Shown one piece after another: positions 17,899-26,558 of a DNA stretch of 64,000 bases. Below the pieces are notes generated by a model. The model had not been told where the DNA came from. It saw nothing but the letters and a program-made list of their open reading frames with translations, and ran no database searches. This DNA is from Colwellia sp. (GTDB lineage Bacteria > Pseudomonadota > Gammaproteobacteria > Enterobacterales > Alteromonadaceae). Position 1 is the first letter of the stretch, and every line of letters starts with the position of its first letter. The position numbers and the translations under genes were made by a program. The stretch covers positions 310,001-374,000 of the forward strand of contig NZ_JABSPA010000003.1 of the NCBI RefSeq assembly GCF_013214175.1, written 5' to 3'.

Positions 17899-18872
17899 AG
17901 CCTCGCTCGCAACAGATCAGTTTGTTAGATACACCGTATTATCATATTTGCAGTCGCACGGTGAGAAAAGCGTTTTTGTGCGGTGTTGATAAAGAGTCAG
18001 GCATTAGTTATGAGCACAGACGTATCTGGATTGAAAAACGGATTTTTCAATTAGCTCAAGTCTTTGCTATTGATATTTGTGCGCATGCCGTGATGCATAA
18101 CCACTTACATATAGTTTTGCATGTTGATAGTGAACGCGTGAAATTCTGGTCAACGGCTGAAGTACTTGAACGTTGGCATCAATTATTTAAAGGCACATTA
18201 CTCACACAAAAATATCAAAATAAACAGTCGCTTGATAAATTCCAACTTGCCATGGTTGAGACTACTGCGAATGTTTACAAACAACGTTTGATGGATATCA
18301 GTTGGTTTATGCGCTCGTTAAATGAGCCTATCGCCCGACAAGCCAATCGAGAAGATAAATGCACCGGCCACTTTTGGGAAGGGCGCTTCAAATCACAAGC
18401 GTTGCTTGATGAGGGTGCTATATTGTCGTGTATGGCGTATGTTGATTTAAACCCCGTGCGTGCAGGTATTACTGCCACGCCCGAGAAATCTGACTTTACT
18501 AGTATTAAACTACGTATAAAATCAGCGATAAAAGGTGAGCAACCCAAAGCTTTACTACCATTCACAGGTAATGAACACCAACAAAAAAATAAAGGTATTC
18601 GATTTAGTTTACAAGACTACTTAACCCTAGTGGATGAGACCGGACGTATTATTCGTACTGATAAAAGAGGCGCGATTAGCCAGAAATCTGAACGTATTTT
18701 AGCAAGGTTACACATTAATGAAGAAAGCTGGTTAAAGCTGACCACAGACTTTGAATATATTTTCACAGGCGCGGTAGGTACAGCCAAGCACTTAAGTGAA
18801 TTTACCGAACATGTTGGCTTGCAGCGAACCCATGGTATCATTAATGCTCAAGCCTGCTTGAATAGCGCGTAA
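17892..18872 (+). CDS. REP-associated tyrosine transposase (RAYT, IS200-like Y1 family)
   Basis: A single-strand transposase of the Y1/HUH superfamily that in known cases processes REP/BIME sequences. I start it at the ATG giving MPKPRSQQISLLDTPYYHI; a GTG nine bases upstream is also in frame. The HUH metal motif is His71-Leu-His73 within HAVMHNHLHIVLHVD; the downstream signature GHFWEGRFKSQALLDEGA (from ~159) and YVDLNPVRAGI (from ~183) are typical. At 326 residues the protein is long for the family because of an extended C-terminus. It is flanked by REP-like copies in opposite orientation and lacks IS-type ends or target duplications. Confidence 0.92.
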   Translation: MPKPRSQQISLLDTPYYHICSRTVRKAFLCGVDKESGISYEHRRIWIEKRIFQLAQVFAIDICAHAVMHNHLHIVLHVDSERVKFWSTAEVLERWHQLFKGTLLTQKYQNKQSLDKFQLAMVETTANVYKQRLMDISWFMRSLNEPIARQANREDKCTGHFWEGRFKSQALLDEGAILSCMAYVDLNPVRAGITATPEKSDFTSIKLRIKSAIKGEQPKALLPFTGNEHQQKNKGIRFSLQDYLTLVDETGRIIRTDKRGAISQKSERILARLHINEESWLKLTTDFEYIFTGAVGTAKHLSEFTEHVGLQRTHGIINAQACLNSA

Positions 18873-19067
18873 CCACCAATACAATCACGAATAAACTGAC
18901 TTTATTTGTTATTTTTAAATGTCGGCTTTAACTCGCCTAAATTTTATATTTTGACTGTTTCTAGTGTGTTAAGTGTACGGTTGATAACTATCCCTTAATA
19001 ATTCCCCGCTTTTAGCTGTGAAAAATTTCATACCTAGTCTGTTTTTTATATCTGTGTTTATAGTTAT

Positions 19068-19086
19068 TTATTATGGCTGGCAGATT
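19068..19086 (-). repeat. RAYT-associated REP-like sequence, inverted copy downstream
   Basis: TTATTATGGCTGGCAGATT is the inverse of AATCTGCCAGCCATAATAA, one base different from the upstream REP. Right after it GTGGCTGGCAGAGTGAAATT and CGCAGAGTGAAATT repeat part of it again. Together with 17711/17806 it brackets the RAYT gene in inverted orientation. The rest of the 18873-19311 gap is AT-rich with nothing else recognised. Confidence 0.8.
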
Positions 19087-19311
19087 GAAATTGTGGCTGG
19101 CAGAGTGAAATTCGCAGAGTGAAATTGTAAACCTAAGCAGTTTAGTGAATTGAAAAATGTAGAAATAAAGGGATCAATGACAAATAACGGATCTCGATAG
19201 CCAATGTTATTGATTAAGGTCAAATAACATCCATAAAATACGTCTATTCATATTCAATAAAGCAAGATCAGTAGTAAGATAATAGCCCTCATTTTAAAAT
19301 AAGTTGTTACC

Positions 19312-19878
19312 ATGAAAGTTGATCTTAATAGCCGTTACGGCTTAAATCCCGCGCATAGTGAAGTGGTCGAGGCGTGCAAAATTATTGAGCCGTGCGATAC
19401 GTTAGATATGGGGTGTTCGAATGGGCGTAATGCTGTGTATCTCGGTCAACTCGGGTTTAACGTTACCGCTATAGATACTAATGCAGGGGCTATTGATATG
19501 CTAAAAAGCATTAGTATTGAAGAGAAGATGAATAATATTAATACTCAAGTGTACGACATTAACAATGCGAACCTTGATAAGGACTATGGCTTTATTTCCT
19601 GTACCGTAACCTTAATGTTTATCGACCCATCTCGTGTTGATTCAATTATTGCTGATATGCATAAGCGTACTCTGGTTGGCGGTTATAACCTAATTGTATG
19701 TGCCATGAGTACAGAAAAACACCCATGCCCGGTTCCCTTCCCATTTACCCTAAAAGCGGGACAATTGCGTGAGGCTTATGAGGGCTGGGAGCTGATAAAG
19801 TACAATGAAGATGTAGGAACTATGCACAATGGCGCGGAATTACAATTTGCGACCATGTTGGCGCGAAAACCTGGCTAA
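19312..19878 (+). CDS. tehB: TehB-like SAM-dependent methyltransferase
   Basis: A 188-residue class I methyltransferase. Motif I is LDMGCSNGRNAVYLGQLGF (residues ~31-50), followed by VTAIDTNAGAIDML and the TehB-type region FISCTVTLMFIDPSRVDSII. The C-terminal PCPVPFPFTLKAGQLREAYEGWEL matches TehB proteins, which give tellurite tolerance when overexpressed; the natural substrate is not known. There is no tehA neighbour. It is a lone gene with its own upstream region. Confidence 0.82.
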   Translation: MKVDLNSRYGLNPAHSEVVEACKIIEPCDTLDMGCSNGRNAVYLGQLGFNVTAIDTNAGAIDMLKSISIEEKMNNINTQVYDINNANLDKDYGFISCTVTLMFIDPSRVDSIIADMHKRTLVGGYNLIVCAMSTEKHPCPVPFPFTLKAGQLREAYEGWELIKYNEDVGTMHNGAELQFATMLARKPG

Positions 19879-19928
19879 AATAGGTAAAGCAGCCATTGTT
19901 ACAGTCTATTCTATAGGTAAATCGATAT

Positions 19929-20056
19929 AATAAATGGGGTGATACACTTTCTATAATTTGTCGCGGTGGCGACGACACTCAGAAGAAAGTGTGAGACTGC
20001 CTCCACTTTTTCTTCCTCCTTTGGAATCCCTCGGCGCTGCTAACAAACTTATCGGC
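19929..20056. repeat. Mosaic repeat, left part
   Basis: AATAAATGGGGT, then GTCGCGGTGGCGACGACAC, AAGAAAGTGTGAGACTGCCT and TTTGGAATCCCTCGGCGCTG up to GCTAACAAACTTA. The copy stops at the end of the leftward gene at 20072. Confidence 0.8.
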
Positions 20057-20071
20057 ATTGGTATTACTAAG

Positions 20072-20578
20072 TTAATTAAGGGCTGCGACATCTTGTCGAA
20101 AGCTCAATTTTCGCGATATCCTGTTTTCATTTATTAAAGTAATATTTTTAGCCATAAGTTGCATCGACCTTTTATTAAATGTTACTTCAGGTGAATTGAA
20201 TTTTTGCTGATTAATAATGCCAGAAACCCCGGTTAAAACCAGTTTACCTTGCGACCAAAATGCTTCTTTAAACTTTAGGTTACTATCTTTTAAGTAAAGT
20301 GTACCTTGTTGAAATTGTGTGATTTTATATGACTTAAATCGAAAGAATAAAAAATACGTTTTACTCTTAATTTGGGAGTAATCCTCAATAAAGCGTTTTG
20401 CGGTGATTTTAAAATACACCTTAGCAATATTACCGCTATTTAGATAAAATTTATGCTTAGTATCCGTCATCACTGAATTTACCTCAGTAGCCAAGGCTAC
20501 TGAGGTAAATGTTAGTACCACTATGGCAAAAAATTTAGTGAAATTGCCCAAAATAAAATGGATTAATCTTCTAAGCAA
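20072..20578 (-). CDS. Exported protein of unknown function
   Basis: Not recognised. The 168-residue protein has a signal peptide (residues ~1-30, basic MLRRLIHF then FFAIVVLTFTSVALAT). The mature part is rich in short beta-type strands with alternating hydrophobics (GTLYLKDSNLKFKEAFWSQG, LVLTGVSGIINQQKF), reminiscent of LptA/LptC-like beta-jellyroll proteins, but I cannot assign it. Its start overlaps the end of the upstream lipoprotein gene by 16 bp, so the two are probably co-translated and may work together in the envelope. Confidence 0.65.
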   Translation of the reverse strand: MLRRLIHFILGNFTKFFAIVVLTFTSVALATEVNSVMTDTKHKFYLNSGNIAKVYFKITAKRFIEDYSQIKSKTYFLFFRFKSYKITQFQQGTLYLKDSNLKFKEAFWSQGKLVLTGVSGIINQQKFNSPEVTFNKRSMQLMAKNITLINENRISRKLSFRQDVAALN

Positions 20579-22392
20579 TTTTGTGCTACGCCAGTCTCAT
20601 CTGTATACGTACATTCTAACAGGATTCGTTCAGGATCAGCCGTTGCTTTTGGCTCAATAGATATATTTACATTGGCATAAATCGCATAAATAACCGTATA
20701 AATTTTTGCTCCGTCGCTATAAATCAAAGTAGTGTTATCAAAATCGACACTTTCATCACCATCGGTATAATCGCCCAACGAACACATCGGTTCATCCATG
20801 TATTTTGAAAAGGCTTCTGAATAGGTATAGTCGCCACAATCAATGTTAACACTGATATCAAAATCATTACGGTCGATAGCAGTAGCTGTTGAATACATCG
20901 CCTGCAGATCAAGTTTACCTTCAATATCGTCAGCAAATAAACCTAAAGAAACGGGTGAAGTAGTACCATCTTCTGCCTTTAAATTGTTTAAAAAGCTATC
21001 AATTTTATTTATATTCTCTTGTTGCGTAGCAGCGTCGTCAGTACTTTCAGCTAGGTAAATGTCTTTGCCAATTTCTATTACCTTGATTAAACTTGTTTTA
21101 GCTAAGGTTAAATATTTTTCATCTGCGTGTAAGCTAGCAAGCTCAGTATCTAATATTAGCGTTTCCGGATGAATACCGGCAGTGGTGAATTCAGACTCCG
21201 CGGTAATAGCAGTAGCTTTATATAACGAATCACCTACAGTAACTGAATAATAAGGAACGTTTATAACCTCAATTTGTTGCTCAATTGTTTGTGATAAATA
21301 ATATGCATCACTACCATAATTATAAGCACTGAAATAACTTAATACACTTGCTGTGCCGAGTGCAGAAATTTGTATTTGCTTTGCCATTGTAGATGTTAAG
21401 CTAAAATTTTCACCATAATTAGCGACATAATTTTGATCAGTAAAGCTTTCAGCTAAAGCATCACTTGCGGCTACTAGGCGTGTGCTCATTTCAAAAAACA
21501 GACCCGAAATATCTTCTGTTGAGCCGGTAGCCTCTTTTAACATTACCTCTGAGGCGTTCAATGAAGCATCAATGATTTTCGGTAAAAACTCAGTATAATC
21601 ATTTGAACTATCGGTAATATCTATGCGTGCTTGTACACGAGGGTCGTTTAAAATTTCAAAAATTGAAATAATCGCTTTTAACGATTTAATATCATTATTA
21701 TTACTATCGTCCTCGGCATCTAAAATTGCATGTACGCCAGCTAAGAAATTTTGTATATCAAGTTGCTCAAAATCTCCTACAGCATGGATTTCATTGATAA
21801 CTTGATCAATAGCTTTGCTATGATAGCCCTTGGAATCACCTAGACTTTCCTCTATGTGTTTTTGTGCAGCTTCAAGCGTAACTGCTTCAAGTCCGGTGAT
21901 GTCAAAAATAGCTTGGTAAAAAGTCTCTTCATTAGAAGTTAAAAGTGATGCTGTTAACCCGCTAGCATCAAACGCAGTAATATCAATACCATTTTCCGGA
22001 TCGCCATCAGCGTCAATAGTTTGTAATAAAGAGGCTATTTTTATTGCTTGTTCGTCGTCTTCGGCAATATCAAAAGGGGTAACTATAGGAGCTTCTATGC
22101 TCATGTTAGCAATTGAGCCTAATGAAAAATCACCAATCTTAAACGTACACGTGTCGCCCAATTGATAATTAAACTTTCCTTCTACATCGGTAACACCCGT
22201 AGTGTCCCCACACTCATAATTAATGCCGGCAACGGCACTATCAATAAAAGTACCTTGATAAGTCTCCGTTACAACATCGGCTAAATCGTCTTCAATAATA
22301 TCTTCTGATGAGGAGTCAGATCCTCCACAAGCTGATAAAAATGAAATGGCAGCGGCAACCGCCGCTAATTTGAATAGTTTTTTATATGACAT
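20563..22392 (-). CDS. Large lipoprotein of unknown function
   Basis: A 609-residue predicted lipoprotein: basic start MSYKKLFKLAAVAAA, lipobox FLSACGG, then an acidic Ser-rich linker. Residues ~45-135 (GTFIDSAVAGINYECGD, EGKFNYQLGDTCTFKIGDF, IVTPFDI) form a domain that also starts the giant lipoprotein at 32703-38096. Next is DADGDPENGID, which may bind calcium. The rest is mostly helical and unrecognised. It is acidic overall, as expected for a surface-exposed marine lipoprotein. Confidence 0.75.
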   Translation of the reverse strand: MSYKKLFKLAAVAAAISFLSACGGSDSSSEDIIEDDLADVVTETYQGTFIDSAVAGINYECGDTTGVTDVEGKFNYQLGDTCTFKIGDFSLGSIANMSIEAPIVTPFDIAEDDEQAIKIASLLQTIDADGDPENGIDITAFDASGLTASLLTSNEETFYQAIFDITGLEAVTLEAAQKHIEESLGDSKGYHSKAIDQVINEIHAVGDFEQLDIQNFLAGVHAILDAEDDSNNNDIKSLKAIISIFEILNDPRVQARIDITDSSNDYTEFLPKIIDASLNASEVMLKEATGSTEDISGLFFEMSTRLVAASDALAESFTDQNYVANYGENFSLTSTMAKQIQISALGTASVLSYFSAYNYGSDAYYLSQTIEQQIEVINVPYYSVTVGDSLYKATAITAESEFTTAGIHPETLILDTELASLHADEKYLTLAKTSLIKVIEIGKDIYLAESTDDAATQQENINKIDSFLNNLKAEDGTTSPVSLGLFADDIEGKLDLQAMYSTATAIDRNDFDISVNIDCGDYTYSEAFSKYMDEPMCSLGDYTDGDESVDFDNTTLIYSDGAKIYTVIYAIYANVNISIEPKATADPERILLECTYTDETGVAQNCLED

Positions 22393-22629
22393 GATATTTC
22401 CTTATATTTAAAATCCAAGTTGGTCAAGCTAACACATTATAGTCGGAATATAGAACCGAGGCACAAAACAAAAAACAAAAAACAAAAACAGCAAGAAATA
22501 ACAAGAATAACAATGACATTCACTGATGATTTCTAAATGTACACGACGTTACTATGGTTAAATAATCATCTGGTTTAGAGTGTTTCATTATGGCAACTGC
22601 AAGAAAGAGACAGTAGATAAGTGAGTGTC

Positions 22630-22659
22630 ATTTATAACTATTTATAACTATTTATAACT
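22630..22659. repeat. Three tandem 10-bp units
   Basis: ATTTATAACT repeated three times in the 344-bp gap before the MOSC gene. The same gap has an A/C-rich run near 22460-22490. No promoter or other feature is clear. Confidence 0.7.
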
Positions 22660-22735
22660 CCTAGCTGAGCTAGTTTAATCGACAGCAATCAGTTACCCTC
22701 GTTGTTAAAAAACATCACTTGTAAAAGGTCGTAGA

Positions 22736-24682
22736 ATGTCGAACGCTTATGTCAGTAATTTAGCTATTTATCCCCTGAAATCTTCCGCGGCTATCCGTTG
22801 TGAAACGGTGAAAGTGCTTGGCACTGGTTTACAGGGAGACAGACGTTTTATGCTGACTAAATTAGACGGTACCTTTATTACCGGTCGAACACACCCAAAA
22901 ATCACCTCGATCAGCTCTTATTACCGCGGAGAAGATTTAGTTTTACAGCATCCAAGCTGTGAAGAGCTGTTATTGCAGCCACAACACTTTTCCAGCAGTT
23001 ATTTTCCTACCTCTGTTTGGGGCACATCATTTATGGGGCAGGGTTGCGGGTTGTCAGCCGATCAATGGATCAGTGAATTACTTGGAGAGCCACTGCGGAT
23101 TCTATATTTTGGCGAGAAATCAAAGCGTAAGGTAAATAAGCATGAAGTGCACGAAGTGGGCTTCGCCGATGGTTATCCGCTGTTACTGGTCAATGATAAC
23201 TCGCTGCAGCACTTAAATCAGCGTCTACCGGCACCGATTAGCATGGCAAACTTCAGACCTAATATCACCATTGCAGGATTGCCTGCCTGGCAGGAAGATG
23301 AGTGGGCGAAAATCCGCATAGGAGAGGTATTGTTTGAGCTACCAAAACCCTGCAGCCGCTGTGTATTCACCACTGTTGATCCTCATACCCAACAGCCGGA
23401 TAAAAATCTTGAGCCCTTAAAGACTTTGACCAGTTATCGTCAGGAGCAAGATGGTACTAATGTGATGTTTGGTGAAAACATGTTGGCGCTCAATAGCGGC
23501 ACTATAAAAATAGGTGACAAAGTTGAAGTTATTAAAACTAAAGCGAGACCTGTGTACCAGGATAATTGGCAACCTGCTCAAGCCAGATTGGCCAAACAGT
23601 TAACTATATCTGCCGATGCTAATAGCAGTCAGACCCTGCCTGGTACCGATGCGGCAAGTACAATCCACAATAAAGAATTATTACGCTGTGTACAGATTAT
23701 TGATGAAACAGCAGACGTTAAAACCTTCAAGTTTATCGCTGATCCTATTGTTCGCTTTGGCTATTTACCCGGCCAATTCATCACCTTGCACGCCGAAATA
23801 GACAAGCAACTGGAAAACAGATGTTACACACTATCGTCAAGTCCCTCTCGACCAGATCTGATTTCAATTACCGTGAAAAGGGTCGAGGGGGGCTTGTTCT
23901 CAAATTGGTTGCATGACTCTTTTGCCGTAGGTTCAAGCATAGAATGTACTAAAGCCAGCGGTGTTTTCTACCTGCAAAGTTCCAGCCGTACTAAGTTGTT
24001 GTTATTGTCCGCAGGCTCAGGAATTACGCCTATGTTGTCGATTGCTCGTTACATTACCGATCTGAGTTTGAACATAGATATTCAATTTCATCACAGTGCC
24101 CGTACTGATGAAGATCTGATCTGTTTCGAGGAGTTGCAACTGTTGGCAATTCAGCATGCTAATTTACATTTATCTTGTAACTTTACCCGTCAGAGCGATG
24201 CCGCTAACTGTGACATCGTGCACTTTTCTGGTCGATTATCGACCGATATGTTAAACCAGTTCAGCAGCGATCTACTGGAGCGAGAAGTGTTTGTCTGTGG
24301 TCCGGATGAATTTATGACAAACGCCAAAATTCTGCTGACTCAATTAGACCTACCTGGCTCTCAGTATCATCAGGAAAGTTTTGTTATTGATGTCGCGCCC
24401 CCTGAGCACGATGCTTCTAACCGTACTTATAAAGTTAATTTCTTGCAGTCGGGTATCGAAGTACAAATATCAGGCGACCAGACGATTCTCGAAGCGGCAG
24501 AAGAGGCGGGTATCACTCCTGATTACAGTTGTTTAGCGGGCATTTGTGGCAGCTGCAATAGCAAGCTGGTCAATGGTGAGGTGCATGCTCCCAATGCCAT
24601 GGCGATTGATACCGAAGATGGCAGTGGTGATTTTCTTCCCTGCTGTAGTTATGCTCGTTCAGATCTGGAGGTTAATCTGTAA
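22736..24682 (+). CDS. MOSC domain / flavin reductase / 2Fe-2S ferredoxin fusion
   Basis: A 648-residue redox protein. Residues ~4-120 are a MOSC N-terminal beta-barrel and ~125-265 a MOSC domain with the molybdenum-cofactor cysteine region PCSRCVFTTVDP. Residues ~315-420 are an FAD domain (RCYTLSSSP), ~425-535 an NAD(P) domain (LLSAGSGITPMLSIARY), and ~560-648 a plant-type 2Fe-2S ferredoxin (CLAGICGSCNSKL with a later C). This is the YcbX/mARC plan with an internal reductase inserted, so it could reduce N-hydroxylated compounds with its own electron supply. It is a lone gene; its GC is visibly higher than that of its neighbours. Confidence 0.88.
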   Translation: MSNAYVSNLAIYPLKSSAAIRCETVKVLGTGLQGDRRFMLTKLDGTFITGRTHPKITSISSYYRGEDLVLQHPSCEELLLQPQHFSSSYFPTSVWGTSFMGQGCGLSADQWISELLGEPLRILYFGEKSKRKVNKHEVHEVGFADGYPLLLVNDNSLQHLNQRLPAPISMANFRPNITIAGLPAWQEDEWAKIRIGEVLFELPKPCSRCVFTTVDPHTQQPDKNLEPLKTLTSYRQEQDGTNVMFGENMLALNSGTIKIGDKVEVIKTKARPVYQDNWQPAQARLAKQLTISADANSSQTLPGTDAASTIHNKELLRCVQIIDETADVKTFKFIADPIVRFGYLPGQFITLHAEIDKQLENRCYTLSSSPSRPDLISITVKRVEGGLFSNWLHDSFAVGSSIECTKASGVFYLQSSSRTKLLLLSAGSGITPMLSIARYITDLSLNIDIQFHHSARTDEDLICFEELQLLAIQHANLHLSCNFTRQSDAANCDIVHFSGRLSTDMLNQFSSDLLEREVFVCGPDEFMTNAKILLTQLDLPGSQYHQESFVIDVAPPEHDASNRTYKVNFLQSGIEVQISGDQTILEAAEEAGITPDYSCLAGICGSCNSKLVNGEVHAPNAMAIDTEDGSGDFLPCCSYARSDLEVNL

Positions 24683-24697
24683 TTAAAAGTAAGGTAA

Positions 24698-24728
24698 AAT
24701 CAAGGGGGCAGAACCCTTGATTATTTAT
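24698..24728 (+). terminator. Terminator after the MOSC fusion gene
   Basis: AATCAAGGG and CCCTTGATT form a 9-bp stem around GGCAGAA, followed by ATTTAT. The T-run is weak. Confidence 0.6.
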
Positions 24729-24801
24729 CTCAAACAGTCATTAAGTAAACTTTACAGTGAAGTAATTGAATAAATTGGCTCTGTGTAAATTTAAGTGTTT
24801 T

Positions 24802-24871
24802 GTCGCGGTGGCGACGGCACCCAAGGGGCGATACACGCCAAACCCCCCTTGGATGTTGTCACCACCGCGAC
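24802..24871. repeat. Minimal 70-bp copy of the mosaic repeat
   Basis: Left end GTCGCGGTGGCGAC (24802-24815) and right end GTCACCACCGCGAC (24858-24871) are inverse complements with one mismatch. Between them CCAAGGGG is matched by CCCCTTGG. It shows the bare skeleton of the element: two ends and almost no interior. Confidence 0.85.
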
Positions 24872-24927
24872 GCCATTCTGTGATATAAATATCAAACGAT
24901 TTAGATAATCATTCAAGAATAATAAAA

Positions 24928-25377
24928 CTACTTCACAATGACATGCGCAGAAAAGTTGAATGTATTATCAGGTTCAGTTTCTAAATTATCTGCAAAGTAA
25001 ATCTGATACTTACCAGACTCCTTAAATACTGTTTTCGTGATTTTTAGACCGTTTTCCCAAATAGTACCTTTAGTGCTTTTTATTGGGAGCTCTAATACTT
25101 TTATTAATGAAAACTCTTCTTCAGACATCATTAAAACATTTGCTTCGGCACTTTGAATGATAAACCATTGATCATTAGAATCGACTATGGCTAAGTTTTT
25201 AGGTCTTAATTTCGGCAAATTTATTGTTATGACGTCATTTTTTGTTAGCTCTGTTGAGCTAATGAAAAAGTGTTCAACCGTATGATGCTTTTCAGCTGTA
25301 ACGGCCTTAATTTCTCCACATCCGATAGAAAGGAGTGCCAAGCAAAATAATATGAATGTGCTAACTATAATTTTCAT
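24928..25377 (-). CDS. Small lipoprotein; possible immunity partner
   Basis: A 149-residue predicted lipoprotein with signal sequence and lipobox LLSIGCG (Cys20). The mature part is beta-rich and not recognised. Its start is 5 bp downstream of the stop of the M15-like peptidase gene at 25383-25856, so both are in one transcript. A periplasm-facing protein encoded right after a leaderless peptidoglycan peptidase is what one sees for secreted effector/immunity pairs; this is inference from position and localisation. Confidence 0.65.
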   Translation of the reverse strand: MKIIVSTFILFCLALLSIGCGEIKAVTAEKHHTVEHFFISSTELTKNDVITINLPKLRPKNLAIVDSNDQWFIIQSAEANVLMMSEEEFSLIKVLELPIKSTKGTIWENGLKITKTVFKESGKYQIYFADNLETEPDNTFNFSAHVIVK

Positions 25378-25382
25378 AATGA

Positions 25383-25856
25383 CTAGAACTGCAGGTGAAA
25401 ATGAGGAGGTGTAACTTCAAGGATCACTTTAGTTGCGACACCTAATGCAGCAGTTTTAAATTTTATTTTCTCATTGGGGGTCATGTCCCTACTTCTAACA
25501 TCAATAGCACCTTTTCTAAGATGTTTAGAAATATATACTTTTTTAAGTATTTGAGAATCAATTGTCGACTTAATAGACTGGATTACCTGGGGTTTTAATT
25601 TTTTAGCGGTTACTGCATCATCATAGCTTTTTTTGATCTCTTGAGCCGCGACTCTATTCTTATAAACTGCCAACTTATCACCGCCTACAAGCTTACCGTA
25701 CATAGCTTCTGCTTGGCTTTTTGATGTTCTTTTCCCACTTGTTATAACAATACCTTTTTGAGTGGAGCTATAATATTTATCTGCAATTTTTTTTACTTTT
25801 AATTTAATATTTGCTTCTAATATCACACCAGTCTTGGTTGTATAATGCTCTTTCAT
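25383..25856 (-). CDS. M15-like zinc DD-peptidase
   Basis: A 157-residue protein without a signal peptide. The metal site of the M15 / LAS peptidase clan is visible: SKHLRKGAIDVRS (His and Asp in H-x6-D spacing, near residues 115-122) and PPHFHLQF at the very C-terminus (HxH). GIVITSGKRTSKSQAEAMYGK matches the start of this fold. The expected action is cleavage of D-Ala or similar bonds in peptidoglycan. Lack of a leader suggests release by lysis or a dedicated secretion system. No phage or secretion genes are seen nearby. Confidence 0.75.
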   Translation of the reverse strand: MKEHYTTKTGVILEANIKLKVKKIADKYYSSTQKGIVITSGKRTSKSQAEAMYGKLVGGDKLAVYKNRVAAQEIKKSYDDAVTAKKLKPQVIQSIKSTIDSQILKKVYISKHLRKGAIDVRSRDMTPNEKIKFKTAALGVATKVILEVTPPHFHLQF

Positions 25857-26065
25857 TGCTAGTCCTTTAGGTTGATTCTTTTGTACTTTGTATTCTTCAG
25901 GATATCTTAAGCCAAAGTAGCTGAAAATAAAATGTTAATAACTCATGGGGATAAAATTTACATTTATTTAAATAAAGTTAGTGTCGTAATAAAGAAGTCA
26001 ATTTAAATAAGTGTTTTAAAACGTCGATACAAGAAAGAAATACACGTGTACAAAATAATAGCCAT

Positions 26066-26350
26066 TATAATAATTGGGTCAGAGTTAATTAAATAATATT
26101 GTCGCGGTGGCGAGGACACCAAGAAGAAAGAGTGAGACTGCTTCAACTCTTCCTCTCTCTCTTTGGAATCCTTCGGCGCTGCTACATCAAACGTAATCCT
26201 ACACTCAGCACAATATCTTCGACGTAACAGCAATGAAGGTACATCAGGACAATATGTTCAGGAGAATATGCATCCTGAATTCTCTAATAAGTCACATCCA
26301 TGTGACGTCTGCATTGTCTAATTAGTTGCATCCATGCAGCGTCAAGTCGG
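26066..26350. repeat. Mosaic repeat, left part with small palindromes
   Basis: TAATTGGGTCAGAGTTAATT, GTCGCGGTGGCGAGGACACC, the AGAAAGAGTGAGACTGCTTC module, TTTGGAATCCTTCGGCGCTG, then GAATATGCATCCTGAATTCT, CACATCCATGTGACG and GCATCCATGCAGCG as in the copy at 12543. The right end is missing. The rest of the gap (25857-26065 and 26351-26558) is AT-rich with nothing assigned. Confidence 0.8.
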
Positions 26351-26558
26351 CAATAATACTCACGCTAAATCGGCATACACTATGAAAAAATGGCGTTTAT
26401 ATTCGCTATTTTAGTTGCCTTTATACCTAGGTCATAATTGAGTTAATATTATGTTACATATTGTGACTTTAATACGTTCACTAACCCAATTTTTATGTGT
26501 ATATTACTGCAAACTTATGATTAATAATGATCTTCAAGTGTGTATCACAAGGATAATA

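Noticed and set aside
26003..26233. Minus-strand frame beginning MLLRRRYCAECRITF
   Set aside because: Same repeat read in reverse; a similar stretch appears in 32170-32574. No independent coding evidence.
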